From Bog-532 sp963830385 (GTDB lineage: Bacteria; Actinomycetota; Actinomycetes; Streptosporangiales; Streptosporangiaceae), in the NCBI GenBank assembly GCA_963830385.1, contig CAWHMD010000008.1:1-64000 (forward strand): DNA of 64,000 nt, written 5' to 3'. How positions within the stretch are numbered: position 1 is the first letter of the stretch; every line of letters starts with the position of its first letter. Positions 8,749 to 17,719 of this stretch are shown here, piece after piece. The notes under the pieces were generated by a model that saw only the letters and a program-made list of their open reading frames with translations, made no database searches and had not been told where the DNA came from. The position numbers and the translations under genes are program-made.

Positions 8749-9076
8749 GAGCGCGGCGTCATCGGGGGCGAGCGGGACTCGGTGCCTTGTCGCCCTTGCC
8801 GGCCACCCGCAGCCAGGGGCCGCCCGATATGCACATCGGCAACGCGTAAGCCGGGTACCTCAGCCGAGCGCGGGCCGGACGGTCGTCGTTGATCGTGGTC
8901 AAAGCCCGCTTCCGCCGCCTGGCCGCACGCCAGCGGGATCACGTTATCGCGCCAGGCCCTCGCGGTACTCGACCCGGCTCGCCGCCGGGGCGCCGCAGCA
9001 GCACACCGCCGCTGGCCACCTCCAGCCCTACGCCCGCGCGGCCCGCAACCGGGGGCGATTCACCTGATCCCGACTG
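8749..9076. other. No gene recognised
   Basis: GC-rich sequence with overlapping open frames but no recognisable protein, ribosome site or repeat. Confidence 0.3.
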
Positions 9077-10320
9077 GTGCTGAAGGGAATCAACTACGAC
9101 GCGGGCGCGTTGTTGGGTGCCGACCCCGTCCCGGGTGTCCTTGGCACCTTGCTGATGTCCGGCGGGATCTGTCCGCCGCTGATGGCCGCCGCAGTCATCA
9201 TGCTCTTCGCCGGCCTGTGGGAGGGGCTGGTCTATCTCGGCCTGTCGCTGCCCGCGGGTGGCACCACCTTGCACGACGACCACGGTCAGCTCATGGTCCT
9301 CGGTTTCCTCGGCACGCTGATCGCGGTGGAGCGAGCGGCGGCGCTCGGCAGCAGGTGGGCCTACCTGGCCCCGGCAGCGGCCGGGCGGGCGGCCTCGCCG
9401 TCGTGGCCGGGGCACCCGGCCGACTCGGAGCGGTGCTGATCGCGGCCGGCGGCGCCGCGCTGATCGCGATCTATGGCGCCGTGCACCTCATCCAGCCGTC
9501 CCTGCACAATGCGGTGCTGGCCGCCGCGGCGCTGTGCTGGGTGATGGCCGCGACGCTGTGGCTGGCGGGCTGGGACATTTCGCGGTTCGTGCCCTGGCTG
9601 GCCGGTTTCCTGGTGCTCACGATCACCGGAGAGCGGCTCGAACTGTCCCGGATGACCGGGACGTCACCGCGAGCGCGGCTGCTGTTCGCCGGCGCAGCGG
9701 CGATCTTCACCGCCGGACTGTGCGCCTCGCTGGCGACCGGGCCGACGGCAGCGGTCTCCGGCCAGCCGGCGCCCGCCGGGATCCGGGTCACCGGGGGGCC
9801 TGATCGCCCTGGCCGCCTGGCTGGCCCGGTACGACATCGCCCGCCGCACCGTCCGCGGCCACGGCGTCACCCGGACATGGCGGTCGCGCTGCTGGCCGGC
9901 TACGGCTGGCTCGCGGTCGCCGGCGGCCTGTGGGCGAGCATCGGCCAGATGGCCGACGGGCCTGCGTACGATACAGCTCCACGCCATTTTTCTTGGCTTC
10001 GTGATGTCGATGATCTTCGCGCATGCCCCGGTCATCGTGCCCTCGCTGCTCGGGCGCCCGCTGCCCTTCGGCCGCGGCGCGCTATATGTGCCGCTGGCGC
10101 TGCTGCATGCGTCCCTGGTGCTACGGCTGGCCGGCGGTGACCGGGCAGGCAGCAAGGTCGCACGGCAGTGGGGCGGCTCACTGAATGAGATCGCGGTGCT
10201 GCTGTTTCTCGCCTTGGCCGCGGTCGCGGTCATCCGGGGCCGCCGGACGGCCTCCGCCCGGATCGGTAAAGACCCCGGCACGGCCCGCGGTCGGCCGCGC
10301 CCGGCCTGGGATCATCGCGC
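9077..10320 (+). pseudogene. NnrS-like multi-helix membrane protein, frameshifted at least three times
   Basis: Consecutive hydrophobic segments in three frames add up to about 400 codons. The first is DHGQLMVLGFLGTLIAVERA (frame of 9077). A second frame from about 9430 runs IYGAVHLIQPSLHNAVLAA and WLAGFLVLTITGERLEL. A third starts around 9800 with WLARYDIARRTV, and the last from about 9985 has LHAIFLGFVMSMIFAHAPV. The His-containing HGxxMVLGFLGT and HAIFLGFVxSM motifs resemble NnrS-type haem/copper membrane proteins linked to nitric oxide metabolism. Breaks lie near 9400, 9800 and 9970. The family call is made from motif style, not a search. Confidence 0.55.
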
Positions 10321-10509
10321 CCGGCCGCCGGCCCAGCCCGATCGCCGGCCTGCCGGGGACAGGATGGCGCGGGACTGACCTAGACCCGGCCGCCCAGGGC
10401 CCCGGGACCGCGCCGAGACCGAGACCGCCCCCGGCTTAGCCAGCTACCGGACGATTCCTATCCCCGACTCGGGGTGTCCAGCCATGGGTGGGACGCGACC
10501 AGTTCGGTG

Positions 10510-10791
10510 TCAGACCCGGCCACGCCGGTCTTTCCTGCCCATGGGCGATCCGAGCGGCGCGTCCAGGCCCCGGCAGCGGCTCGGCGAAGAACCGCGTGTT
10601 GTCCGCCTTGTACGGGTCGGTTCCGGCGGCAGGTCGTCTTCATAGTAGATGGCTTCTACCGGGCACACCGGCTCGCAGGCACCGCAGTCCATGCACTCGT
10701 CGGGGTGGACGTCCAGCGAGCGAGCGACGTCGTCGATGCAGTCGACGGGGCATTCTTCGACTGGTGGGAGTTTCGGGGGCGCCCGATCGCG
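10510..10791 (-). pseudogene. fdxA: FdxA-type ferredoxin remnant, 5'-truncated and frameshifted
   Basis: The core of a 7Fe/8Fe ferredoxin is clear: VEECPVDCID, then VHPDECMDCGACEPVCPVEA and IYYEDDLPPE. The N-terminal strand with the first cluster cysteine (normally Cys-x-Asp-x-Lys) is missing. After DDLPPE the natural continuation (PYKADNTRFFAEPLPG) lies one frame away and then returns to LDAPLGSPMGRK. It directly follows the membrane protein gene at 10806-11303 on the same strand. FdxA belongs to the DosR dormancy regulon in mycobacteria (established knowledge), which fits its neighbours. Confidence 0.75.
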
Positions 10792-10805
10792 CGGGTCACG
10801 GCAGA

Positions 10806-11303
10806 TCAGGCGAGCATCGCACCGAGCGCGATCAACGTGAGACTCAGAGCCCCGATGGCCGCCCGCAGCAGGCCGGCCGTCCGCGCCGCCCGCCGGATAT
10901 GGCCGGCGAGTTGCCCGTTGCCTGGCTGCACGAGGGCCCGCTGGCGGATACGGGTCATCTTCCGGGCCTGCACCACTCCGGCCGCCGTGACTGTCAGCAG
11001 GAATCCGGTCACCACTGCGGCCGCAGTGCACAGCCCGTTCCAGGGGCGGCCGGCCAACAGCGCTGCACCGCTGCCGAGCGCCGCCGCCAGCGCCAAGCCG
11101 CCGACAGGCCCATAGGCCCGGCCGAGCCCGCGGAAGAAGGCGACCCGCTCCGCCGTCCCCAACGTCCGGGTGGCCACCCTGGCCACGATGAAGATGGCCA
11201 CCAGGCCACCCATCCACACCGCCGCCGTGAAGACCAGGACACCGGTGAGCGCGGCGACCGGGGCCGGTGGCAGCGCGTGCGCTTGCGCGGCGGGCACCGT
11301 CAC
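10806..11303 (-). CDS. Four-helix membrane protein, CopD-like, 165 aa
   Basis: Four hydrophobic segments are visible (AALTGVLVFTAAVWMGGLV, GPVGGLALAAALGSGAAL, CTAAAVVTGFLLTVTAAGVV and LLRAAIGALSLTLIALGAML) with basic loops. The layout resembles the CopD/YcnJ-type copper resistance or DUF-type four-helix domain, but no metal-ligand motif can be asserted. The GTG start at 11303 overlaps the stop of an upstream OsmC remnant in a GTGA, so the two were once an operon. The frame is intact. Confidence 0.5.
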   Translation of the reverse strand: MTVPAAQAHALPPAPVAALTGVLVFTAAVWMGGLVAIFIVARVATRTLGTAERVAFFRGLGRAYGPVGGLALAAALGSGAALLAGRPWNGLCTAAAVVTGFLLTVTAAGVVQARKMTRIRQRALVQPGNGQLAGHIRRAARTAGLLRAAIGALSLTLIALGAMLA

Positions 11304-11431
11304 CAGCTGTCCTCCAGCTCAGCCGCTACGGTGATCCTGGCCCCGGCGAACAGCCGGGACACCGGGCACAGGGGCGGCGCCTCACCGGCGATCGCCTCAA
11401 AGCCCGGGGTATCAAGCCCGGGCACCCGCAG
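11300..11431 (-). pseudogene. C-terminal remnant of an OsmC-type peroxidase
   Basis: The leftward frame reads LRVPGLDTPGFEAIAGEAPP, then LCPVSRLFAGARITVAAELE and a stop at 11300-11302. The pattern VPGLD...F...A..A...CPVSRLF is the typical end of OsmC/Ohr organic-hydroperoxide reductases, including the second redox cysteine. The N-terminal 100 residues with the first cysteine are missing; upstream sequence turns AT-rich at about 11435-11470. The stop overlaps the start of the CopD-like gene. Confidence 0.6.
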
Positions 11432-11559
11432 GACGGAATATTTGAGAGAGTTTGTAATCACTGCGTACCTCGTCATAGCTGGGAGCCGGGGCGGTCAGCC
11501 CCGGTGCAAAGTCCTCGCATGGGCGAACCCGACCGGGGGGCACTCCACTCCGGTCCGCG

Positions 11560-11718
11560 TCATGACCTGTGCCGGAAGACGGCCTGCCAGTCGCCTCCGC
11601 CGAGGTCGGTGACCTGACAAGAGAAACCGCGGGAGTTCAGACCGTCGACCGCGGCCATGGTCTGGCCGAATGGTTCGCCACCGGCGGCAATGATGGGCCG
11701 TGCGTCAAAGATCGCCAT
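11560..11718 (-). CDS. Short DUF2249-like protein, 52 aa
   Basis: The product starts MAIFDARPIIAAGGEPFGQT and ends DLGGGDWQAVFRHRS. These match the beginning (LDARP...GEPF) and end (GDxWxVxFRR) of the DUF2249/TusA-like fold, but the middle strand-helix unit is shorter than usual, as if deleted in frame. A very strong ribosome site (AGGAGGT, 7 bases before the ATG at 11718) supports translation. It follows the HHE-DUF2249 gene on the same strand. Its role is unknown; related domains occur fused to hemerythrin-like proteins. Confidence 0.55.
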   Translation of the reverse strand: MAIFDARPIIAAGGEPFGQTMAAVDGLNSRGFSCQVTDLGGGDWQAVFRHRS

Positions 11719-11812
11719 TAGGACACCTCCTGCCTTCCTTGCTGCGAGCACCGCCGGGGGAAAGCACCGTCCCCAGGCGAGCGGCGTGCATGGCTGAGCC
11801 TGCCCAGCCCGG

Positions 11813-12780
11813 TCAGTCCTGGGCACGACCGATGCGCACCCGCCAGACCTGCGGGCCGGATTCCAGATAGTCCCAGGTGACCCGCTGGCGTGCTCGGCCT
11901 CGAATTGGTAGCGCAGCGGTTTCGGGTCATGGTCGTTGACCAGCACGAATCCCGCGCCGGGCGCGAGCGCCCCAAAACTGGTGAAGATCGTTTCATGACG
12001 CTGAGCCGCCGGGGGGTCCCGGACGTCAAGACAGGCGGCGTCCACCGGCCTGCCCGGATCGGTTCCGGGTTCGCCCTCGCCGGGCTCTCCGTGCGCGCCG
12101 GTCGCCTGCCGGGTCAGCCCGTGAAGGGCCGCGGTCACCTTGGTCGCGAGATCGGGTCTCGCGTCGCGCAGGGTGGCCCAGGCCCATGCAGCCAGGCGGC
12201 AGGCCCGCTCCCGTTGCCCCGCCCGGGCCAGGGCAGTCGCCCCCTGCAGCAGCAGCGACAGCAGCGTGGCCAGTGGATCGGTCCCACCTGGAGCGTCGGG
12301 GGCCGAAGGCGGCCGTCCGATGTCTTCGGTCTGGCGGTGCATCTCGGCCAGAAGCTCGGCTAGATCGGTGCCCAGCGCGTCGAGCAACGCCGGCAGCAGC
12401 AGTTCGTTTTCCCGGGCGGCATGCGCGGCGAACAGTGTGACGATCCGTTCAGCCTGCCCGGCCGCCGCTGCGCCACTGGCCGCGCCAGCGATTTCCTCGG
12501 TGGCCACCGCGAGGGCCTGATGCTCGGCGGCCATCTCGCTGACGGTCCTGGCTAGCCCAGGCTGTGCCGCGGCCACCGGGTAGATCGTGTGCTCCTCCGC
12601 AGTGGCGTGCGGCAGAACCTCCCCGGCGAGGTAGGCGACCAGCGCACCCGCGGCAGGTTCATAGGGGTGGTCTTCCGCGACGGCTGCAGCCAGGACGGCG
12701 ACCCGGGCCCTGAGCTGTTCCTCCAGGGTCCGGTGGTGCGTCCGCATCGCGTCGAGAGCCTCGCCATCAATAGCTGTCAC
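11813..12780 (-). pseudogene. Hemerythrin HHE-DUF2249 fusion protein with one frameshift near its 3' end
   Basis: The GTG at 12780 (GGAGG upstream) opens an HHE hemerythrin domain with metal-type motifs MRTHHRTLEEQL, VLPHATAEEHTIYPVA, EHQALAVATEE and FAAHAARENELLLPAL. After a linker a DUF2249 domain begins (LDVRDPPAAQRHETIF, FVLVNDHDPKPLRYQFEAEH). The correct ending DYLESGPQVWRVRIGRAQD and its TGA at 11813 are one base out of frame. Restoring one C near 11890 repairs it, whereas the present frame runs on into the next gene. Such proteins are diiron O2/NO-responsive or repair proteins. This is either recent decay or a single sequencing error. Confidence 0.75.
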
Positions 12781-12975
12781 GGTTCCTCCTTCTCCGGCCT
12801 TCTCCCGGTCGGTGCACCATCGTCCCTTATATTTACAAGATACTATAGAGAAATTATCGGACCCAAGCGGGAAAACACCCCGACAACGGACCGACCAGTC
12901 GGTGATGCCGCGTCGGCCCCGGCCGGCGCCTCGCAGAACACGCCCGCACGCACAGGGGGCTTGAATGGTCACCAT
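12781..12975 (-). promoter_or_regulatory. AT-rich promoter of the HHE-DUF2249 gene
   Basis: Within otherwise GC-rich DNA, 12823-12860 is strongly AT-rich. In the gene direction it reads CTATAGTATCTTGTAAATA, offering TAGTAT/TAAATA-type -10 sequences. The CTTGTAAA element recurs upstream of ctaD (16685). It may be the operator of the divergent SufR-like regulator gene at 13214, which is inference only. Confidence 0.4.
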
Positions 12976-13164
12976 TCCTTTGCGGCGGCGGCCCAGTCAG
13001 GCTCGTTCCGGATTCCTTCCTGTGCCCATGCCGCCAGGGCCGACCCGGCCATGCCGGGCCGCCATTCGCCAAGCTCAGTCGCGGCCGCGAAGCAGGCTGG
13101 TTGCGCTCACGGGGCCGCTGCCGGCGCGTGAACCGACTGGCTTCGGGCCACGTATTCGGGACTA

Positions 13165-13213
13165 ATACAGCGTGCGATTCATTTCTACTATCATTTTGAT
13201 GTAAAATTAGGTC
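13165..13213 (+). promoter_or_regulatory. AT-rich promoter of the SufR-like regulator
   Basis: An AT-rich stretch just before the regulator ATG carries imperfect dyad symmetry: ATTTCTACTATCA facing TTTGATGTAAAAT. This is the usual position for autoregulation by a helix-turn-helix dimer. Binding is inferred from symmetry only. The 190 bases to the left (12976-13164) hold no recognised gene. Confidence 0.4.
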
Positions 13214-13945
13214 ATGGATGTCCGCCCGCTGCTGGCCCCCGATCCTGGCGGCCCGCTTGGCCAGAGCCGCGCGAGGGTGCTGGAGATGCTGCGGGCGGCC
13301 AACTCGCCGCTGGGCGTACAGCAAGTCGCTGAGCGGATGGGCGTGCACCCAAATACGGCGCGATTCCACCTAGACGCACTGACGGAGGCGGGCCTGACCA
13401 TCCGTGAGCCGCTGCCCCGGTCGGCCCCCGGGCGGCCCGGCATGGTCTATCGCGCGGTTGACGGTGACGCCCCGGCTGGACAGCGGCGCTACCGCCTGCT
13501 GGCCGAGATGCTCACCAGCCTTATCGCTGGTGTGATGCCCGATCCGGGCGAAGCAGCCGTGCAGGCGGGCGAGGAATGGGGCCGGTGGCTGACCGAGCAG
13601 CCCCCTCCTTACCAACGGCCCGATATTGCCCAGGCCATCGAAAGGCTGTCCGCCACCCTGGCCGAGCTCGGCTTCGCACCCGAGACCGTGCCTGAGAAGG
13701 GAAGCTACCAGATCCGGCTGCACCAGTGCCCGTTTCGCGAGGTGGCAGAGACCCACCAAGATGTCGTGTGCGGCCTGCACCTGGGAATCATTCAGGGGGT
13801 GCTGTCCGAGCTGCGGGCGCCGCTGTCGGCTGATGGGCTGCAGCCGTTCGCCGAGCCTAGCCTCTGCATCGCCCGCCTGAGGTCGGGGCAAGTCCGGGCG
13901 CCGCGGCGCACACGCGGGAACCGTCCGGCGAAGGCCGGCAGCTGA
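13214..13945 (+). CDS. SufR-like ArsR-type transcriptional regulator with Fe-S cysteines
   Basis: The N-terminal winged helix (about residues 18-75: LEMLRAANSPLGVQQVAERM, VHPNTARFHLDALTEAGL) is of the ArsR/SufR type. The C-terminal part carries HQCPFREVAE, VVCGLHLGIIQG and PSLCIARL, reproducing the three-to-four cysteine pattern that binds an Fe-S cluster in SufR-type repressors. Such regulators sense Fe-S status, NO or O2. It diverges from the hemerythrin gene across an AT-rich region, so it probably controls that gene and itself. The frame is complete and the length (243 aa) is normal with a short basic tail. Confidence 0.8.
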   Translation: MDVRPLLAPDPGGPLGQSRARVLEMLRAANSPLGVQQVAERMGVHPNTARFHLDALTEAGLTIREPLPRSAPGRPGMVYRAVDGDAPAGQRRYRLLAEMLTSLIAGVMPDPGEAAVQAGEEWGRWLTEQPPPYQRPDIAQAIERLSATLAELGFAPETVPEKGSYQIRLHQCPFREVAETHQDVVCGLHLGIIQGVLSELRAPLSADGLQPFAEPSLCIARLRSGQVRAPRRTRGNRPAKAGS

Positions 13946-14023
13946 CGTAGCAGCGCTACGAGCTGGCAGCAGAGCGCGCCCATTGTTCACCTTGCCGGTG
14001 CGGTGCTGTCCCGCCCGGCCGCA

Positions 14024-14302
14024 GCGCGTGGCAGCTGGCCCCAGCACCAGATTCAGGCGGACCGCGGTGATTACCAGAATGCCGGCGAGCACGATGTGAG
14101 TCTCGATCAGGTCAGCCGGCAGACCCGTGAAGAACGCGGCGACGATGAGCCCGGCGAAGAACATGACGATCGCGTGCAGTTCCGTGCACGCTTGGAAACG
14201 AAGGCCAAAGCGCGGCACGTCCGGGCTCCCGGCGTCAGGCCCGCTGCCCGTGGCAACCGTGCCCAGCACGATCGCTGCTCCAAGAACGAGCAGCATCAGC
14301 GG
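14024..14302 (-). pseudogene. ctaA: Haem A synthase (CtaA/COX15-like) remnant
   Basis: The leftward frame reads LMLLVLGAAIVLGTVATGSG, PDAGSPDVPRFGLRFQ, ELHAIVMFFAGLIVAAF, then FTGLPADLIETHIVLAGILV and AVRLNLVLG. TGSGPxAG.....PRF(G) and the paired His residues (ELHA, ETHI) are typical of the C-terminal half of actinobacterial haem A synthase. The spacing between them is too short, so an internal deletion is likely, and the first four helices are missing. Its presence 700 bases from ctaD points to a former aa3-oxidase gene group. Confidence 0.55.
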
Positions 14303-14404
14303 TGCTCGACCAGCACACCGGGCACGGATGCCACCGCGCTTGTGCATCCCTGCTGCCATACGGTCTCTCACCCGGGCCGGTGGCCGGCCGTGGCCACCGA
14401 GTTC

Positions 14405-14470
14405 GCTACCTACAAGGTGTTTATACTACGAGCATGTGTGAAATTATGCCGCGCGTGCCGCGAGGTGACC
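14405..14470 (+). promoter_or_regulatory. AT-rich putative promoter upstream of the DUF6104 gene
   Basis: The sequence GTTTATACTACGAGC supplies a TATACT -10-like hexamer about 45 bases before the GTG at 14471. The TACTA element recurs in the other AT-rich promoters of this region. This rests on motif inspection only. Confidence 0.3.
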
Positions 14471-14652
14471 GTGTACTTCACTGACCGGGGTATCGAGGAG
14501 CTCGGTGATCGGCGAGGCGCGGACGAGGTGACACTCGCTGGCTGGCCGCCCAGTTTCAGGCATTCGTCGATCTTCACCCCGAGTTCAACGTCCCGGTTGA
14601 CCGCCTCGCCACCTGGCTGGCCCGCGCAGGCGGCGAAGATGATCTGCCGTGA
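14471..14652 (+). pseudogene. DUF6104 family small protein with one frameshift
   Basis: From the GTG at 14471 the frame reads VYFTDRGIEELGDRRGADEV. After a missing base near 14534 it continues WLAAQFQAFVDLHPEFNVPV and DRLATWLARAGGEDDLP to a TGA at 14650. This is the complete 59-60 residue DUF6104 protein of Streptomyces and relatives, of unknown function. One lost C (CTC-CGC-TGG become CTCGCTGG) explains the break. GAGG precedes the start. Confidence 0.7.
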
Positions 14653-14699
14653 CCTGCGCGATCTCAGACGGACACGTCCGGCCAGCGGCTGGCAGGCCG

Positions 14700-14948
14700 A
14701 TGGGTTATCGGCTGGAAGTCCGGCTGGCCGCCGGCGATGTGGGCAAACGTGTCGTGATCCGCTGGCGCCGTCCCGCCGGGAGTGCCGGCGAGGATGTCGC
14801 CGACGTCCTGGGGATCCTGGAGAGTGCCGACGCGGTTTCCTTCACTGTCCGCAGGACATCCGGAGAGCTCGTGGTCATCCCGCGGGACCGCGCGCTGGCC
14901 GGTAAGACGATACCGTCCGCGCCTCGTCGCGGGATATCTGCCGGCTGA
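14700..14948 (+). CDS. SH3-like domain protein, probable acetyltransferase N-terminal fragment, 82 aa
   Basis: The product has a small beta-barrel pattern: DVGKRVVIRWR, GEDVADVLGILES, AVSFTVRRTSGELVVI, PRDRALAGKTIP. This resembles the N-terminal SH3-like module found before the GNAT domain in some actinobacterial acetyltransferases. No GNAT domain follows, so this is either a stand-alone domain or a truncated gene. It ends 52 bases before the 3' end of ctaD. Confidence 0.45.
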   Translation: MGYRLEVRLAAGDVGKRVVIRWRRPAGSAGEDVADVLGILESADAVSFTVRRTSGELVVIPRDRALAGKTIPSAPRRGISAG

Positions 14949-14999
14949 GGGGGAACCGCGAGCGGGATACCGAAGATGCCAGGCCCTGGCACTGGCACG

Positions 15000-16646
15000 T
15001 CAGTCAGTAGGGCGTGAGCCTCCTCCGGACGCCGTTGCGGATGGTGAACGGCTGCTCCTGACCGCGCCCGAGCCGATGTGGGGGTAATGCAGGTCGAAGG
15101 CGGGCCGTTCGGACCGGATGCGCGGGATCCGGTAGAAGTTGTGCCGCGGCGGCGGGCAGGAGGTGGCCCACTCCAGCGAGCTGGCGAACCCCCAGGGGTC
15201 CTCGACGTTGACCTTCTCCCCGTACCGCCACGTCTTGTATACGTTGTAGAAGAACACCAGGATCGACAAGGCCAGGATCCAGGACCCGATCGAGGAGATC
15301 TGGTTGAGCGTGGTGACGTTGGCGGGCAGGTCCGGGTAGTTGGCGATGCGGCGGGGCATGCCCTCGACGCCGATCCAGTGCTGCACCAGGAACGTGGTGT
15401 GGTAGCCGATGAACAGCAGCCAGAACTGGATCTTGCCGATCCGGTCATCGAGCTTCTTACCGGTCATCTTCGGCCACCAGAAGTAGAACCCCGCGAACAT
15501 GGTGAACAGCACGGTGCCGGCCAGCACGTAGTGGAAGTGCGCGACCAGGAAGTAGGAGTCCGACACCGCGAAGTCCAGCGGCGGGGAAGCCAGGATGACG
15601 CCGGTGATGCCGCCGAACAAGAAGGTGACCAGGAATCCGACCGTGAATAGCATCGGCGGCTCGAAGGTGAGCTGCCCTTTCCATATCGTCCCGGCCCAGT
15701 TGAAGAACTTGATCCCGGTGGGGATGGCGATGAAGAACGACATCAGGGAGAAGAACGGCAGCAGCACCGCGCCGGTGGTGAACATGTGGTGCGCCCACAC
15801 CGTCATCGACAGCCCGGCGATCGCGATGGTGGCCGCGATCAGGCCCTTGTAGCCGAACAGCGGCTTACGGCTGAACACCGGCAGGATCTCCGTCGCGATG
15901 CCGAAGAACGGCAACGCCAGGATGTACACCTCGGGATGGCCGAAGAACCAGAACAGATGCTGCCACAAGACAGCACCGCCGCTGGCCGCGTTAAACACGT
16001 GCGCGCCCAGGCGGCGGTCCAGCTCGAGCACCAGCAGCGCCGCGGCCAGGGTCGGGAAGGCCAGCAGCACGAGGATCGAGGTGAGCAGGGTGTTCCAGGT
16101 GAAGATGGGCATCCGGAACATGGTCATCCCCGGCGCCCGCAGGCAGAAGATCGTGGTGATGAAATTGACGCCGCCGAGGATCGTGCCCAGTCCGGACAGC
16201 ACCAGCCCCATGACCCACAAGTCACCGCCGATTCCCGGCGAGTACACCGAACTCGTCAGCGGCGAATAGCCGTACCAGCCGAATGCCGCCGCCCCGCCCG
16301 GGGCCAGGAAGCTGACCAGCAGTATCAGCCCGCCGAACAGGAAGAAGTAGTAGCTGAGCAGGTTCATCCGCGGGAACGCGACGTCGGGCGCCCCGATCTG
16401 CAGCGGCATGACCACGTTCGCGAACCCGATGAACAGCGGGGTGCCGAACAGCAGCAGCATGATCGTGCCGTGCATGGTGAACAGCTCGTTGTACACCTGA
16501 TCGGAGACGATATGGTTCTCCGGCTCGAACAGCTGAAGCCGGATGACGACTGCCATCACCCCGGCGATCAGGAAGAACCCGAACGAAGTGATCAGGTAAC
16601 AGGCCGCACCAGCACCCAGGCCGCCCGGCATCGGCCCTAGGAACAA
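15000..16646 (-). CDS. ctaD: Cytochrome c oxidase subunit I (aa3 type), orphan
   Basis: This haem-copper oxidase subunit I of 548 residues has all key ligands: TMHGTIML (low-spin haem His), WFFGHPEVYIL (CuB His and cross-linked Tyr), WAHHMFTTG (two CuB His), IPTGIKFFNW (K-channel Lys), and HFHYVLAG (haem a3 and haem a His). It reduces O2 to water in the membrane while pumping protons. The N-terminus is short, starting at TTG 16646 only about 17 residues before the first helix and lacking the usual cytosolic TTDHK segment. An AT-rich promoter lies directly upstream, so this may be its natural form. Subunits II and III are absent from the window; only a ctaA remnant is nearby. Confidence 0.9.
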   Translation of the reverse strand: MFLGPMPGGLGAGAACYLITSFGFFLIAGVMAVVIRLQLFEPENHIVSDQVYNELFTMHGTIMLLLFGTPLFIGFANVVMPLQIGAPDVAFPRMNLLSYYFFLFGGLILLVSFLAPGGAAAFGWYGYSPLTSSVYSPGIGGDLWVMGLVLSGLGTILGGVNFITTIFCLRAPGMTMFRMPIFTWNTLLTSILVLLAFPTLAAALLVLELDRRLGAHVFNAASGGAVLWQHLFWFFGHPEVYILALPFFGIATEILPVFSRKPLFGYKGLIAATIAIAGLSMTVWAHHMFTTGAVLLPFFSLMSFFIAIPTGIKFFNWAGTIWKGQLTFEPPMLFTVGFLVTFLFGGITGVILASPPLDFAVSDSYFLVAHFHYVLAGTVLFTMFAGFYFWWPKMTGKKLDDRIGKIQFWLLFIGYHTTFLVQHWIGVEGMPRRIANYPDLPANVTTLNQISSIGSWILALSILVFFYNVYKTWRYGEKVNVEDPWGFASSLEWATSCPPPRHNFYRIPRIRSERPAFDLHYPHIGSGAVRSSRSPSATASGGGSRPTD

Positions 16647-16664
16647 GGCCGGCGTCTCCAGTCG

Positions 16665-16715
16665 AGCCTAATATTTCCTAATATTCTTGTAAACACAATA
16701 AGAGGTAGATCATTG
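16665..16715 (-). promoter_or_regulatory. AT-rich promoter region of ctaD
   Basis: An isolated AT-rich block just upstream of the ctaD start contains CTTGTAAACACAATAAG on the plus strand, an imperfect dyad. The same CTTGTAAA core occurs upstream of the HHE-DUF2249 gene. Joint control by an O2/Fe-S-responsive regulator is plausible but is inference. Confidence 0.4.
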
Positions 16716-17188
16716 CCTGTCGCTCGGGTATCCCTTCGGCGCACGGCGCCGGCGCACTCGGCAGTGATGTCTGTCACCGGCAACGGACGCCTGGATCAGG
16801 CTTCTGGCATTCACCCCCTTGACGGTGCGTGAATGAGTGGCTGGTCACGCCGTCCTCCTGTGCCCTGATGCGACGTGGCTGCTGTGCAGGGTGGGTGGGT
16901 TCGCTGTGGCAACCGTGTGGAATTTCGATTTCGGCTGCAGTGGGTTAGGTGGCGGGAGCGTGAGTTCATCTACGCCCGGGGCCGGGTGGCGTCTTCATCT
17001 GGCTTCCACGTCCGGCACGCGTCACGACCACCCCCGTGCGCTACCACCGGAACTGATCTGGCATGCCGCGCTGGACGCCAGGCGGCGCAAGGTGCGGTAA
17101 CCCCAGCCGGGACCAGAACCCACAGCGCCGGACATACCGCCTCATCAGCAGAGATAGTCCGGCCCGGCGAAGGGGGCCTGCTGCCGAG
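16716..17188. other. No gene recognised
   Basis: Several short overlapping frames but nothing identifiable. It contains the presumed upstream region of the universal stress protein gene. Confidence 0.3.
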
Positions 17189-17719
17189 ATGTTTGGTATC
17201 TGCCGTGTCATCGTCGGTGCGAGCGGGTCACCGCGGAACCTGCTAGCGCTGCGCTACGCCGCAGCGCTGGCGCACGCCCATGCCGCCACGCTGATCCCCG
17301 TGCTGGCCTGGGTGCCGCCCGGCGGTGAAGTCGCCGATCGCCGCTGCCCCGCACCCTGGCTACGGCAGGAATGGAAGCAGATGGCCCGGGACCGTCTGGA
17401 CGCCGCCGTGGACCTGGCACTGGGCGGGATGCCCGCCGACCCGGTCACCGAACGGCTGGTGGTCTGCGGCCAGGCAGGCTCGGTCCTAATCCAGGTCGCA
17501 TGCGGGGAGGGTTACCTGCTGGTCATCGGGACCAGTCAGCACGGCACCGCGCGCCGCCTGGCCGGCGGGGCGGTCAGCCGGTATTGCCTGGCCCACGCCT
17601 GCCGCCCGGTTCCGGCCGTCCCGCCCGCCTCGCTCGAACTGCACGCCCGGGCCGGGCTGCATCGGTGGGCATTCCGGCATAGCGTGCGGAGTGCCAGCGA
17701 GCTGAGTGCCCGCCGGTGA
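17189..17719 (+). CDS. Universal stress protein (UspA domain)
   Basis: A single UspA domain: VIVGASGSPRNLLALRYAAA (first strand and helix), AHAATLIPVLAW, then the LVVCGQAGSVLIQVA segment and the ATP-binding-type loop VIGTSQHGTARRLAGGAVSR, ending in ACRPVPAVP. Gly-(2)-Gly-(9)-Gly-Ser/Thr is only partly kept, so nucleotide binding is uncertain. A 25-residue basic tail follows the usual end. The ATG at 17189 has AGGGGG about 13 bases upstream, so an alternative start is possible. Such genes are typical members of dormancy regulons. Confidence 0.75.
   Translation: MFGICRVIVGASGSPRNLLALRYAAALAHAHAATLIPVLAWVPPGGEVADRRCPAPWLRQEWKQMARDRLDAAVDLALGGMPADPVTERLVVCGQAGSVLIQVACGEGYLLVIGTSQHGTARRLAGGAVSRYCLAHACRPVPAVPPASLELHARAGLHRWAFRHSVRSASELSARR

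Noticed and set aside
11560..12975. 471-codon frame read as a single HHE-DUF2249 fusion ending in the 52-aa protein
   Set aside because: The join exists only because of a frameshift near 11890. The 52-aa protein has its own ATG and strong ribosome site, and the HHE gene has its natural end one frame away.
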